Below, piece by piece: positions 14,225 to 20,491 of a stretch of DNA of 23,578 nucleotides. Source of the stretch: a virus; the IMG/VR virus record IMGVR_UViG_3300025168_000687, positions 1 to 23,578 of that record; one strand, given 5' to 3'. Made by a program: the position numbers and the translations under genes. Within the stretch, counting starts at the first letter, position 1. Every line of letters starts with the position of its first letter. The notes under the pieces were generated by a model, which was not told where the DNA came from, did not search any database, and worked only from the letters and a program-made list of their open reading frames with translations.

Positions 14225-15376
14225 TTAATGAATGTAGTACTTACCGAAGTTAGGTCTGCTAAGTATAGAGTAACAAGAATATCTGGCAGCATCAATCGTG
14301 TGGTTGAAATCATCCTGTGGAATATTTGTCATCCTACCTGCTCTATCTTCTTTCCACTTGTAGTTTCTAAACTCTTTAATCATATTCTCGCTATCCTTTG
14401 TTACGTGTAGTTTGTATCTTTTAAGTAAGTCTATTCCTGCTAGTACAGAATTAGCACCCTTATAAGACTTCATTACCTTGTGTCCGTATCTACGCAACTG
14501 TTCTATTATTTCAGGTCTTGCACTATCTGCATAAGTCATACCTAATACCTCTACTCCTTTTAGATATTGGTGTATGTCCTCTGTGGTCATCTTTGACCTG
14601 TATAGCATTTCTTTAAAGTATAGGTTGTGGTCTTTCTTGTATGTCGCAACAAGTGTAGTAGGGTCGTTAAATCCAAAGTCCATCCCATAAGCCACAAGCT
14701 GTGCATCATCAGGTATGCTGTCAATCTCTGTGTATTTGAATATAGTTGCTTTGCTAATTGCTCTTTGTCCAAGTCCATATATTCTCCAATAGTTTTCGTC
14801 TGTGTCTTTTAGTAGTTCTATCTCGCTTCTTATGCTATCGTCTATAAAAGGATTGTCTAGGTAAGTAGTGCTATATATTTCTACGTCATCTCTTGGCTCT
14901 AGTCTTTCCCATATCCAATGGTATTCGTCTGATGGGTTTAAGTCTCCTATAATCTTTTCTGTTGTTCTAAATGCTAACTGTTGGAATGCTTCTCTATCAA
15001 GTTCATTCATCTCATTGCAAAAAAGTAAATCCCTTTTGCGCCCTCTAACCTTTTGTGGTTGGTCTAATGATATAAACTCTATAAGGTTGCTATCTAGCTT
15101 ATACTCGTGATTACTTTTGTTGTGGTGCTGCTCATCGTATAAGTCCATACCTTTAAGTATCTCTAGGAAATCTCGCATCACAGTACCCCTTAATGCAGGG
15201 AATGTCTTACGGCATATAGTTATAATCTTGTTATCGTTGTGTTGACAGTAGTGTAGTATTATCCACAGGAGGACATTGTATGTCTTACCGCTTCTTGTTC
15301 CACCAACTTCTAATGTTATCTTCCTATTAGAGTTGGTTAGATGGTTATATACTTTATTTACTTGTATTGTGGTCAA
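14225..15376 (-). CDS. terL: Terminase large subunit, 383 aa
   Basis: The DNA-packaging motor ATPase and nuclease. Walker A is VGGTRSGKT (residues 24-32), Walker B is LLFCNE (117-122), and the RNase-H-fold nuclease domain has YGMDFGFNDPTT (Asp233), TYADSA (Asp284) and NHTIDAARY (Asp362). At 383 residues it is short but within the range for Bacteroidota phage terminases (Terminase_3/Terminase_6 type). No ATG or GTG lies upstream of Walker A in frame; the start is a TTG at 15376 inside the small subunit gene (23-base overlap), just after a TGA. Translation is therefore likely coupled to the small subunit. Confidence 0.93.
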   Translation of the reverse strand: MTTIQVNKVYNHLTNSNRKITLEVGGTRSGKTYNVLLWIILHYCQHNDNKIITICRKTFPALRGTVMRDFLEILKGMDLYDEQHHNKSNHEYKLDSNLIEFISLDQPQKVRGRKRDLLFCNEMNELDREAFQQLAFRTTEKIIGDLNPSDEYHWIWERLEPRDDVEIYSTTYLDNPFIDDSIRSEIELLKDTDENYWRIYGLGQRAISKATIFKYTEIDSIPDDAQLVAYGMDFGFNDPTTLVATYKKDHNLYFKEMLYRSKMTTEDIHQYLKGVEVLGMTYADSARPEIIEQLRRYGHKVMKSYKGANSVLAGIDLLKRYKLHVTKDSENMIKEFRNYKWKEDRAGRMTNIPQDDFNHTIDAARYSCYSILSRPNFGKYYIH

Positions 15377-15713
15377 TCACTTCTACCTTAAAACTCTTTT
15401 GTTTTGTGTCGTGCTTTATCTCTCGCTTTGTACCATTCAATCTGTGCGCTTCGTCGTCATCACTAATCAGCTTCATTAGTCCTATTTGTAATGTTGCGTT
15501 ATCGCTTTCGTACCACTTCTTACGCATCTTAACTTTCATATCAGAACGGTTTTTATTCAATGCGCTTTTTATGTCGTTACATTCGTGCAGCTTATGGTCA
15601 TAGATAGTACGCTTGGAGAAGCCTACATAAGCAGGTATATCCCCTATAAACAATAGGTTGTTATCTTCTATTGCTTTAAGTGCTTCAAGTCTTATTTCTT
15701 CAGTATTATACAT
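15354..15713 (-). CDS. terS: Terminase small subunit, 119 aa
   Basis: The DNA-recognition subunit of the packaging motor. An N-terminal helix-turn-helix is visible (ALKAIEDNNLLFIGDIPAYV then GFSKRTIYDHKLHE, residues about 11-46), followed by a basic helical oligomerisation region and a charged tail. Size, position directly upstream of the large subunit and the overlap support the call. The late motif ends at its ATG, so this gene likely heads the packaging unit. Confidence 0.8.
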   Translation of the reverse strand: MYNTEEIRLEALKAIEDNNLLFIGDIPAYVGFSKRTIYDHKLHECNDIKSALNKNRSDMKVKMRKKWYESDNATLQIGLMKLISDDDEAHRLNGTKREIKHDTKQKSFKVEVIDHNTSK

Positions 15714-15726
15714 ATTAGTATAACGT
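15714..15726 (-). promoter_or_regulatory. Late-promoter-like motif abutting ATG of terminase small subunit
   Basis: The minus strand reads ACGTTATACTAAT then ATG, matching the shared element except for one base (A for T). It would drive the packaging unit. Confidence 0.5.
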
Positions 15727-15741
15727 AATTAGTTTACTTTT

Positions 15742-15834
15742 TTAAAACACTAAATTATATATGCTATTCCAAATAGATATTGTCATTATTCCTATTACTA
15801 TCCAAGCTAATATTTTTGTGTGGTTTATTTTCAT
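15742..15834 (-). CDS. Tiny membrane peptide, 30 aa
   Basis: A 30-codon frame, MKINHTKILAWIVIGIMTIS, ending IWNSIYNLVF. One transmembrane segment covers nearly the whole peptide. ATGA-coupled to the other tiny membrane peptide. Such tiny membrane proteins in phages include lysis regulators and host-membrane modulators, but no family is recognisable. Confidence 0.45.
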   Translation of the reverse strand: MKINHTKILAWIVIGIMTISIWNSIYNLVF

Positions 15835-15926
15835 AAGTTTGTTATTGTTTTAATTAATCCACCTATTGCTCCTATTGTTAGAAAGGTAGCCCATATAATT
15901 ACTATTATGTATATAGCTTTTTTCAC
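15831..15926 (-). CDS. Tiny membrane peptide, 31 aa
   Basis: A 31-codon frame with GTG start overlapping the DnaA-like gene's stop (GTGA). Sequence MKKAIYIIVIIWATFLTIGA, ending GGLIKTITNL: two Lys and then a single hydrophobic segment, so the N-terminus is probably cytoplasmic. Overlaps on both sides support translation. Function unknown. Confidence 0.45.
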   Translation of the reverse strand: MKKAIYIIVIIWATFLTIGAIGGLIKTITNL

Positions 15927-16423
15927 GGTATTACTGTTTCAGAAGCATTGTATATAGTTGCTTGTTGGTTTCTAGGTCTTATATTGTTTCTACGTGTTTC
16001 TTTTAACTCGTTTCTTAGTTCGTCTATCTGACCTTTTAGTTCAACTATCTTTCCTTCTAATACTCTGTTTTCGTACACCATTGTTTCAACAGTAGCAACA
16101 GTACCCTTTTTAGTGTACAAGTTATACACTCTATCGTATGCTTCTTTAAATGCAGGGTTATGGTCGTAATCCCAATCAAAGTTGTTTAGGGAATGTATCA
16201 CAGTTGCGTGTGTCTGCCCTAGTGTACCCCCCATAGCCTTGTAACTCATTTTAGTAGTTAGGGTTAGTATCTTGTAGTATATCTTTCTAGCAAATACTAT
16301 TTCTCTGTGTCTAGTGTTTATTGTTATGTCTTTTCCTGTTTGCTTCTCAATCAAAGTTTTTAGGTGTTGTATGTTCTCCCTGTTTCTTTGTGTAGTATTT
16401 AGTAAGAAGTTTTTGTATTTCAT
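15923..16423 (-). CDS. Stand-alone DnaA domain IV-like protein with coiled coil, 166 aa
   Basis: Residues 37-82 read like the DNA-binding domain IV of the replication initiator DnaA: RHREIVFARKIYYKILTLTT then the signature GGTLGQTHATVIHSLNNF (compare the canonical 'GGRDHTTVIHA'). The AAA+ ATPase domain of DnaA is absent; instead a coiled coil runs over about residues 113-145 (VLEGKIVELKGQIDELRNEL), giving a likely dimer. It could bind DnaA-box-like sites in phage or host DNA, to start replication, block the host initiator, or act as a transcription regulator. It lies between replication/recombination genes and the packaging genes. Confidence 0.75.
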   Translation of the reverse strand: MKYKNFLLNTTQRNRENIQHLKTLIEKQTGKDITINTRHREIVFARKIYYKILTLTTKMSYKAMGGTLGQTHATVIHSLNNFDWDYDHNPAFKEAYDRVYNLYTKKGTVATVETMVYENRVLEGKIVELKGQIDELRNELKETRRNNIRPRNQQATIYNASETVIP

Positions 16424-16438
16424 CTGTATAATAGTTTA

Positions 16439-16528
16439 TTAGTTTCTCATTTGTGTTTTCGTATGCTCTTTGTAGTTCGCCCTTAAAGTAGGCATAACTT
16501 TTTATTAGTGTGGTCTTACGTATCATAG
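16439..16528 (-). CDS. Doubtful tiny ORF, 29 aa
   Basis: A 29-codon basic frame (MIRKTTLIKKVMPTLRANYK then EHTKTQMRN), whose ATG may overlap the preceding tiny ORF. A run of T lies inside. A neighbouring frame over the same span encodes a more protein-like helix, which would be reached by a one-base change in that run. Either reading is weak. Confidence 0.2.
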
Positions 16529-16650
16529 TTTAAAGCATCTAATATAATCATTTCTTCTTTAACCTCTTGTAGCATTTCTAATGCATCTTCATAATCTCCT
16601 AGCTTGATGGCTAGTTGTATGGTTTCCATATCGCTTATAAATCGTTTCAT
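16525..16650 (-). CDS. Small helical ORF, about 41 aa
   Basis: A short frame starting at 16650, MKRFISDMETIQLAIKLGDY then EDALEMLQEV: a charged amphipathic helix pair. It starts 2 bases after the GIY-YIG gene's stop. The exact 3' end is uncertain by several bases. It fits the pattern of tiny coupled phage genes; function unknown. Confidence 0.4.
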
Positions 16651-16651
16651 A

Positions 16652-17473
16652 CTAATAGTGTGTGCATATGTATTTAACTTGTGTTTTATTTAAATCAAAC
16701 CACTCCCCTCTTTGCCTTTGATTATTATATTTTTTATGCAATTCATATTCTACATCTTTATTAAAAATTTTAATCATTTGATATGTTGGTTTTTCCGACT
16801 GCAATGTTTTTTCCCTATTTAGAGGGTCTGCTGATTTGCCTATCTTATAGTAACCTGTGTTATTGTCTTTAAGAATATAAGTTTTTTTATTTTTAGTATT
16901 ATTTTTTTTAACCTTTTTAACTTTCGGTTTTTTAGTTATTAACCTCTTTACAGTTTCTTCTTGATATATAATATATTCATCATATTTAACTAAATCTACA
17001 TAGTTTTGAGAGTATAACTTTTTTTTAACTTTACTATAAAAGTAAAAATCTCTTAAAAAACTATCCAAAGAACCTAAACGAAGATTGTTATAATGTTCAG
17101 CCCAAAATCTTTTCGTTTTGAAATCATCACTAGAATGAATGTGGTCTAAAATTACATTCCTATACTCATCTTGATAAAAATAACACTCCTCAATGTTTTT
17201 TTCCACATACCATCCTATATTATCTTCGAAATCTTTTTTAGTTAAAGTATGGTCAATAAGCAATGTACACTCTAATTCATCAATACTTGATTGAGTGTAT
17301 TTATTATTTAAATCTGTACCTAAATAATAATGAGCATACTCTTTAAATGTTTTATTAAATTCAATAACAGATTGCTCAAGTTTTTTCCCTCTTTCGCTTT
17401 TAAAAACCCAATCTGTATTGTTAATTTTTATTTTAGCTTTTTCGTCTCTTGTGTATATATGTATATTCATCAT
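16652..17473 (-). CDS. GIY-YIG superfamily (T5orf172/MUG113-like) protein, 273 aa
   Basis: Only the C-terminal 75 residues are recognised: KKTYILKDNNTGYYKIGKSA (about 196-216), then YELHKKY and RGEWFDL, the pattern of T5orf172/MUG113 GIY-YIG-like nuclease domains. The usual Y-I-x10-YKIG-x-(S/T)-x-x-P-x-x-R, the E(L)H(K) and the G-E-W-F elements are all present. The first 190 residues are unlike anything I know, charged and helical, possibly DNA- or partner-binding. The gene is much more A+T-rich than its neighbours, like a recently acquired insertion. It overlaps the exonuclease stop by ATGA. A nuclease or anti-host defence function is inference. Confidence 0.7.
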   Translation of the reverse strand: MMNIHIYTRDEKAKIKINNTDWVFKSERGKKLEQSVIEFNKTFKEYAHYYLGTDLNNKYTQSSIDELECTLLIDHTLTKKDFEDNIGWYVEKNIEECYFYQDEYRNVILDHIHSSDDFKTKRFWAEHYNNLRLGSLDSFLRDFYFYSKVKKKLYSQNYVDLVKYDEYIIYQEETVKRLITKKPKVKKVKKNNTKNKKTYILKDNNTGYYKIGKSADPLNREKTLQSEKPTYQMIKIFNKDVEYELHKKYNNQRQRGEWFDLNKTQVKYICTHY

Positions 17474-18240
17474 AGCGTACCTCTTAATGTGTAACTGTTT
17501 AGGTCTGCATCTTCTATAAAGAACATTCTGTATCTGTCTATTGCTTCAAGTGTCTTGCGTTCTCCCTCTAAATAGAAGTCCTCTGATACATCGTATATCG
17601 CTATGTCTAACGTGCCTTTGTCTAAAGCTATAAACGTAAACTCTGTGTAAGGTATGTTAAATAATTGGCAGTATATATAAACTTGAATATCATAACCGTA
17701 TTTTTTAGCTGAATAGGGGAATGCTCGTATGTCGGTTGTAGTTTTTAAGTCTACTATACCTTGCTTACCTAATACATCTGCTTTGCCTCTAAATGGCATC
17801 ATATCTATATTACCAATAGCAGGTGCTTCTGTTTGGCAATCCGTAATAAGTTGTAAGGCTTGTTCGTTTTTAAAGAAAGCATCTATTAACCTTTCGTTTT
17901 CGCTACGCTCTTTTGCTGTAAAGCATTCGCCATACTCCTCTACTGCTTCCTTAAACTTTTTAGCGTTTCTACTTTGTACGTCTATAAATTTTATCTCGCT
18001 GTATTTTTCAGGCTCTAGTATAGCTGTGTGGAATAGATGCCCTGCACGTAAAGCAGGAGATGTTTCATTCTTGCTGTACTTTGTAATGTAATGATATTTC
18101 TTTGGGCTTGTCTGTAACAATTTAATACTACTGCTACTTAATGCGTGTTTACCTAAATGACCATAGTAAAAGCTATCATCATCCATTTTAGCAAGTAACT
18201 CTTTCCTATCCCACTTCTCTCCGTTTAGTAATGTTATCAT
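17470..18240 (-). CDS. PD-(D/E)XK exonuclease, RecE/exodeoxyribonuclease VIII-like, 256 aa
   Basis: Expected to degrade one DNA strand from double-strand ends for phage recombination. Seen: ALSSSSIKLLQTSPKKYHY (residues 33-51), the LRAGHLFHTAILEPEKY block (64-80), GKAD (Asp155), VDLKTT (Asp164-Lys166) and DIQVYIYCQLF (Gln186). The set matches the 'putative exodeoxyribonuclease 8, PDDEXK-like' family common in phages. No annealing protein (RecT/Beta type) was identified nearby; the 129-aa OB-like protein or the DLPF-tailed protein might fill a single-strand-binding role. Confidence 0.85.
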   Translation of the reverse strand: MITLLNGEKWDRKELLAKMDDDSFYYGHLGKHALSSSSIKLLQTSPKKYHYITKYSKNETSPALRAGHLFHTAILEPEKYSEIKFIDVQSRNAKKFKEAVEEYGECFTAKERSENERLIDAFFKNEQALQLITDCQTEAPAIGNIDMMPFRGKADVLGKQGIVDLKTTTDIRAFPYSAKKYGYDIQVYIYCQLFNIPYTEFTFIALDKGTLDIAIYDVSEDFYLEGERKTLEAIDRYRMFFIEDADLNSYTLRGTL

Positions 18241-18254
18241 AGTTTCTCTGTTTG

Positions 18255-18530
18255 TTATAATGTTTTCTCTTGTAGTTTCTCGTATAGTTCTTTATAATCG
18301 TCTGCAAGGTCTTTATACTTATCTCGCTTCTCTCTTAATCTGTTTATGATTGCGTTGGCTTCTTTTATTTGCATCTCACAAGCTGTGGCATAAATATAGG
18401 AGTTTGTTAAATATTCCGTTACGTGCTTCAGTTCTTTATTGTCAGGGCTTTTTTCTAACCACTTCTGTATAATGTGTGAAGCTGCTGTAAAATCGCCTTG
18501 AAATTTAAGTTTTAGTAGTTCCCTGTTCAT
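18255..18530 (-). CDS. Helical hypothetical protein, 91 aa
   Basis: Unrecognised. Sequence MNRELLKLKFQGDFTAASHI then a helix-loop-helix, with a C-terminal coiled coil (INRLREKRDKYKDLADDYKE). It is highly charged. It overlaps the end of the 44-aa coiled-coil gene upstream and lies 14 bases ahead of the exonuclease gene. It may be a helper or DNA-binding factor for that unit. Confidence 0.6.
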   Translation of the reverse strand: MNRELLKLKFQGDFTAASHIIQKWLEKSPDNKELKHVTEYLTNSYIYATACEMQIKEANAIINRLREKRDKYKDLADDYKELYEKLQEKTL

Positions 18531-18639
18531 CTTTCTCTTTTAGCTGTTGTACTACTTGTTCTAGTATCATATACAGCTTTACTACGTGCTGTTCTAGTTC
18601 TTGTATTCTTGCTGATTGACTTGCTCGTTTCTTATTCAT
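18505..18639 (-). CDS. Small coiled-coil protein, 44 aa
   Basis: A 44-codon frame, MNKKRASQSARIQELEQHVV then KLYMILEQVVQQLKEK: a basic N-terminus followed by a leucine-zipper-like heptad pattern. It overlaps both neighbours. It may dimerise or pair with the 91-aa coiled-coil protein downstream. No family recognised. Confidence 0.5.
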   Translation of the reverse strand: MNKKRASQSARIQELEQHVVKLYMILEQVVQQLKEKDEQGTTKT

Positions 18640-18784
18640 TCTTTTCGTCTAGGTAATCGTTTGCATCTATGCATAAAGGATGGTCATCATCCATAGCAAT
18701 ATTAAATGTAGTTCTTAACCCCACACCTCTAAAATAGTCTATGCGTTCTTCCCAACTCATAGCAATAAAATCTTTATTATTCAT
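18632..18784 (-). CDS. Small acidic protein, 50 aa
   Basis: A 50-codon frame, MNNKDFIAMSWEERIDYFRG, ending ANDYLDEKNE, with pI clearly acidic. The ATG overlaps the end of the nuclease-like gene upstream; its stop overlaps the next ATG. The 'SWEERIDYFRG' helix might be a recognition surface. Function unknown. Confidence 0.5.
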   Translation of the reverse strand: MNNKDFIAMSWEERIDYFRGVGLRTTFNIAMDDDHPLCIDANDYLDEKNE

Positions 18785-19253
18785 AACTTACTTTTTTACA
18801 ATAGGCATTAGTGTAACCAAAAAACTTTACTTCCCAATCACAAACTTGTTTATAACTATACTTCCAAATATATGCTTTATTTTTATCAAAAGGCATAACA
18901 AAAGCATAGTAATCCATTTTCTTTTTTCTATGCGCTTCTTCATTAACTAATAAATTTTGCCTTTTATAACCTAAACTTTTTACGTCATAAGTTTTATTTT
19001 CTATTTTAATATCCCAATCGCAAACAGGTTTATCATCTAATAAAGTATTCAGCTTATGGTTTATGTTTTTATTATGTAAATAATTTGACACTATAAGTTC
19101 CCCTTTAATTCCTAAAACATCAACATATAAATCTAAATCTCCTCGCTTATATCTTGGATTGTTTTCTTTTAATTTAGAATTACTTTCGTTTCTTAATCTA
19201 CCAAGATGCTCTGCTACTTCATTTATATATTCAGGATATGTCGTTTTTATCAT
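18777..19253 (-). CDS. Possible PD-(D/E)XK-type endonuclease-like protein, 158 aa
   Basis: Residues about 44-96 contain LGIKGELIVSNYLHNKNINH, CDWDIKIENK and TYDVKSLGYKR: Glu-x-x-(V), then a strand with Asp, then D-V-K, the spacing of a PD-(D/E)XK nuclease core (E...D...DxK). Several Lys/Tyr-rich strands follow (MDYYAFVMPFDKNKAYIWKY). Family members of this shape are often restriction or repair-type nucleases, but I cannot place it in a named family. The gene is more A+T-rich than its neighbours, which suggests a foreign origin, and starts after an AACAAACATAT leader overlapping the gene upstream. Confidence 0.55.
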   Translation of the reverse strand: MIKTTYPEYINEVAEHLGRLRNESNSKLKENNPRYKRGDLDLYVDVLGIKGELIVSNYLHNKNINHKLNTLLDDKPVCDWDIKIENKTYDVKSLGYKRQNLLVNEEAHRKKKMDYYAFVMPFDKNKAYIWKYSYKQVCDWEVKFFGYTNAYCKKVSYE

Positions 19254-19659
19254 ATATGTTTGTTATTATAGCTTGTTTCTCTTGTAACAAATATACACTT
19301 TTATTTTGTTTGTTGGTGTTCCACATTGTAGTTTTAGGACAATACAGTTCTTCAGGCTTTAAATCCTTTAGGTCATTTAGCCAAAACATATAGTTTCCTT
19401 TAGGGTCATTTACAAAGTAAAACTTCTGTATGTCGCTATCCATCTTCATAAGATTGTTATACTTACCAACCTCTAGTATTTTGGTTTCATAGTACTTATC
19501 TCTAAACTTCATTTCGATAACACACTTTAATTCTTTAGGAGTAATACCCTGTGCATCGTATGGTAGCATAGTATCGCCTGTATGTACTAATCTCCATCCA
19601 TCTAGATTAAGAGCAGTAACTAGGGCTTTTTCAAAATTATGTATTGTCTCTAGCTTCAT
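19231..19659 (-). CDS. Hypothetical protein, possible nuclease fold, 142 aa
   Basis: I prefer the ATG at 19659 (MKLETIHNFEKALVTALNLD); a TTG four codons upstream is less likely. The middle has GWRLVHTGD, PYDAQGITPKELKCVIEMKF and YYETKILEVGKYNNLM: a C-V-I-E-M-K strand that could be the E-x-K of a PD-(D/E)XK fold, with an Asp before it. The C-terminal third is polar. It is next to a clearer nuclease-like gene. The fold is guessed from motif spacing only, so function is unassigned. Confidence 0.5.
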   Translation of the reverse strand: MKLETIHNFEKALVTALNLDGWRLVHTGDTMLPYDAQGITPKELKCVIEMKFRDKYYETKILEVGKYNNLMKMDSDIQKFYFVNDPKGNYMFWLNDLKDLKPEELYCPKTTMWNTNKQNKSVYLLQEKQAIITNIYDKNDIS

Positions 19660-19858
19660 ATACCTCGTCAATTTGTACTATCCAACTCTTAATTTTTGTT
19701 GGGCTGCAAGAACAAGGTTCTTCATAAGGGTGTGCATATAAATCAGCGTGCAGTTCACAAATAGTTTTGTAATGTTCTTTAGTTATATTACCTTCTAAAA
19801 TTTTAGAATAAGGCTTCCATTTCTGCCTTTGCTCTTTTGTCATTCTTCCTTTTGGCAT
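19637..19858 (-). CDS. Small hypothetical protein, 73 aa
   Basis: The sequence starts MPKGRMTKEQRQKWKPYSKI, basic, then has Cys-Ser-Cys around residue 50 (EEPCSCSPTKIKSWIVQIDE). The C-terminal part is helical and acidic. The DNA-binding-like basic N-terminus and the CxC are suggestive of a small regulator or cofactor, but no family is recognised. It starts inside the tail of the 41-aa gene and overlaps the next gene by about 23 bases. Confidence 0.5.
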   Translation of the reverse strand: MPKGRMTKEQRQKWKPYSKILEGNITKEHYKTICELHADLYAHPYEEPCSCSPTKIKSWIVQIDEVYEARDNT

Positions 19859-19859
19859 A

Positions 19860-19985
19860 TTATAATTCTATATCGTTCCACTTCTTTCTACGTTCATCAC
19901 ACCCACAGTCAGGATATATCTTTTTGTAAACATATCTTATCCCTGTGTACTTTGTAATGTAATATACTAAATCTCCTAATCTCAT
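19860..19985 (-). CDS. Small protein with C-G-C motif, 41 aa
   Basis: A 41-codon frame, MRLGDLVYYITKYTGIRYVY, then PDCGCDERRKKWNDIEL. The pattern 'GD-xx-(helix)-TGI-...DCGC..RR..(W/L)N' is one I associate with very small conserved proteins in Bacteroidota phages. ATGA-coupled to the sigma factor stop. Cys-Gly-Cys may bind a metal. Function unknown. Confidence 0.6.
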   Translation of the reverse strand: MRLGDLVYYITKYTGIRYVYKKIYPDCGCDERRKKWNDIEL

Positions 19986-20479
19986 AGCTTATCTTTTATT
20001 TTGCGTTTAACTTTCTGATAGGTATTGTAAAGGCTTCTGTACTCTATGTTGGTTTCCCTAGATAATGCAGATATGTTGTTAGTGTCCTGTACAAGTTCAA
20101 ATACCTTTTTGTCGTACCAATGCATCTCGTTTAGTGCTTGGTTTACTTTGTCAAAGGCTTCTTCAAATATCTTTTCATCTTCTAACTCTACCTTTGTCTT
20201 TTCTTCTATTAAGTATTTTATGTAGTCGTCTGTTAGGTCTACAACTTGTGTACGCTGCTCCTTACGACATAAATCTAAAAACATACTACGAAGCACCTTA
20301 TAAATATAATAGTCGTTTATATCGTCTTTATACGAGATATCTATTCCGTTTTGTATAAGTACTAATAGTTTAAGATACATCTCTTGTACCAAGTCCTCGC
20401 TAGTGTCAGGATTGCACCCCCAACTACGACAGTAGCTTATCCATTTATTGTGTTTGCTTGTTAGTATGTCGGTTATCAA
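19982..20479 (-). CDS. Sigma-70-like (ECF-type) transcription factor, 165 aa
   Basis: A phage sigma factor that would redirect host RNA polymerase. Region 2 is visible at residues 28-73 (EDLVQEMYLKLL, then YIYKVLRSMFLDLCRKEQRT); region 4 with the helix-turn-helix at about 122-160 (YDKKVFELVQDTNNISALSR then EYRSLYNTYQKVKRKI). No region 1 or 3 is present, as in ECF-type sigmas. It is expressed in the early unit, well placed to switch on late genes that share the CGTTATAnTTATATG element. A link between this factor and that element is an inference. Confidence 0.75.
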   Translation of the reverse strand: MITDILTSKHNKWISYCRSWGCNPDTSEDLVQEMYLKLLVLIQNGIDISYKDDINDYYIYKVLRSMFLDLCRKEQRTQVVDLTDDYIKYLIEEKTKVELEDEKIFEEAFDKVNQALNEMHWYDKKVFELVQDTNNISALSRETNIEYRSLYNTYQKVKRKIKDKL

Positions 20480-20491
20480 TGTGGTTGTTTA

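Noticed and set aside
14587-14778. Minus-strand 63-codon frame inside the large terminase gene
   Set aside because: It is in another frame within a clear terminase gene, with no motif and no coupling; an out-of-frame shadow.
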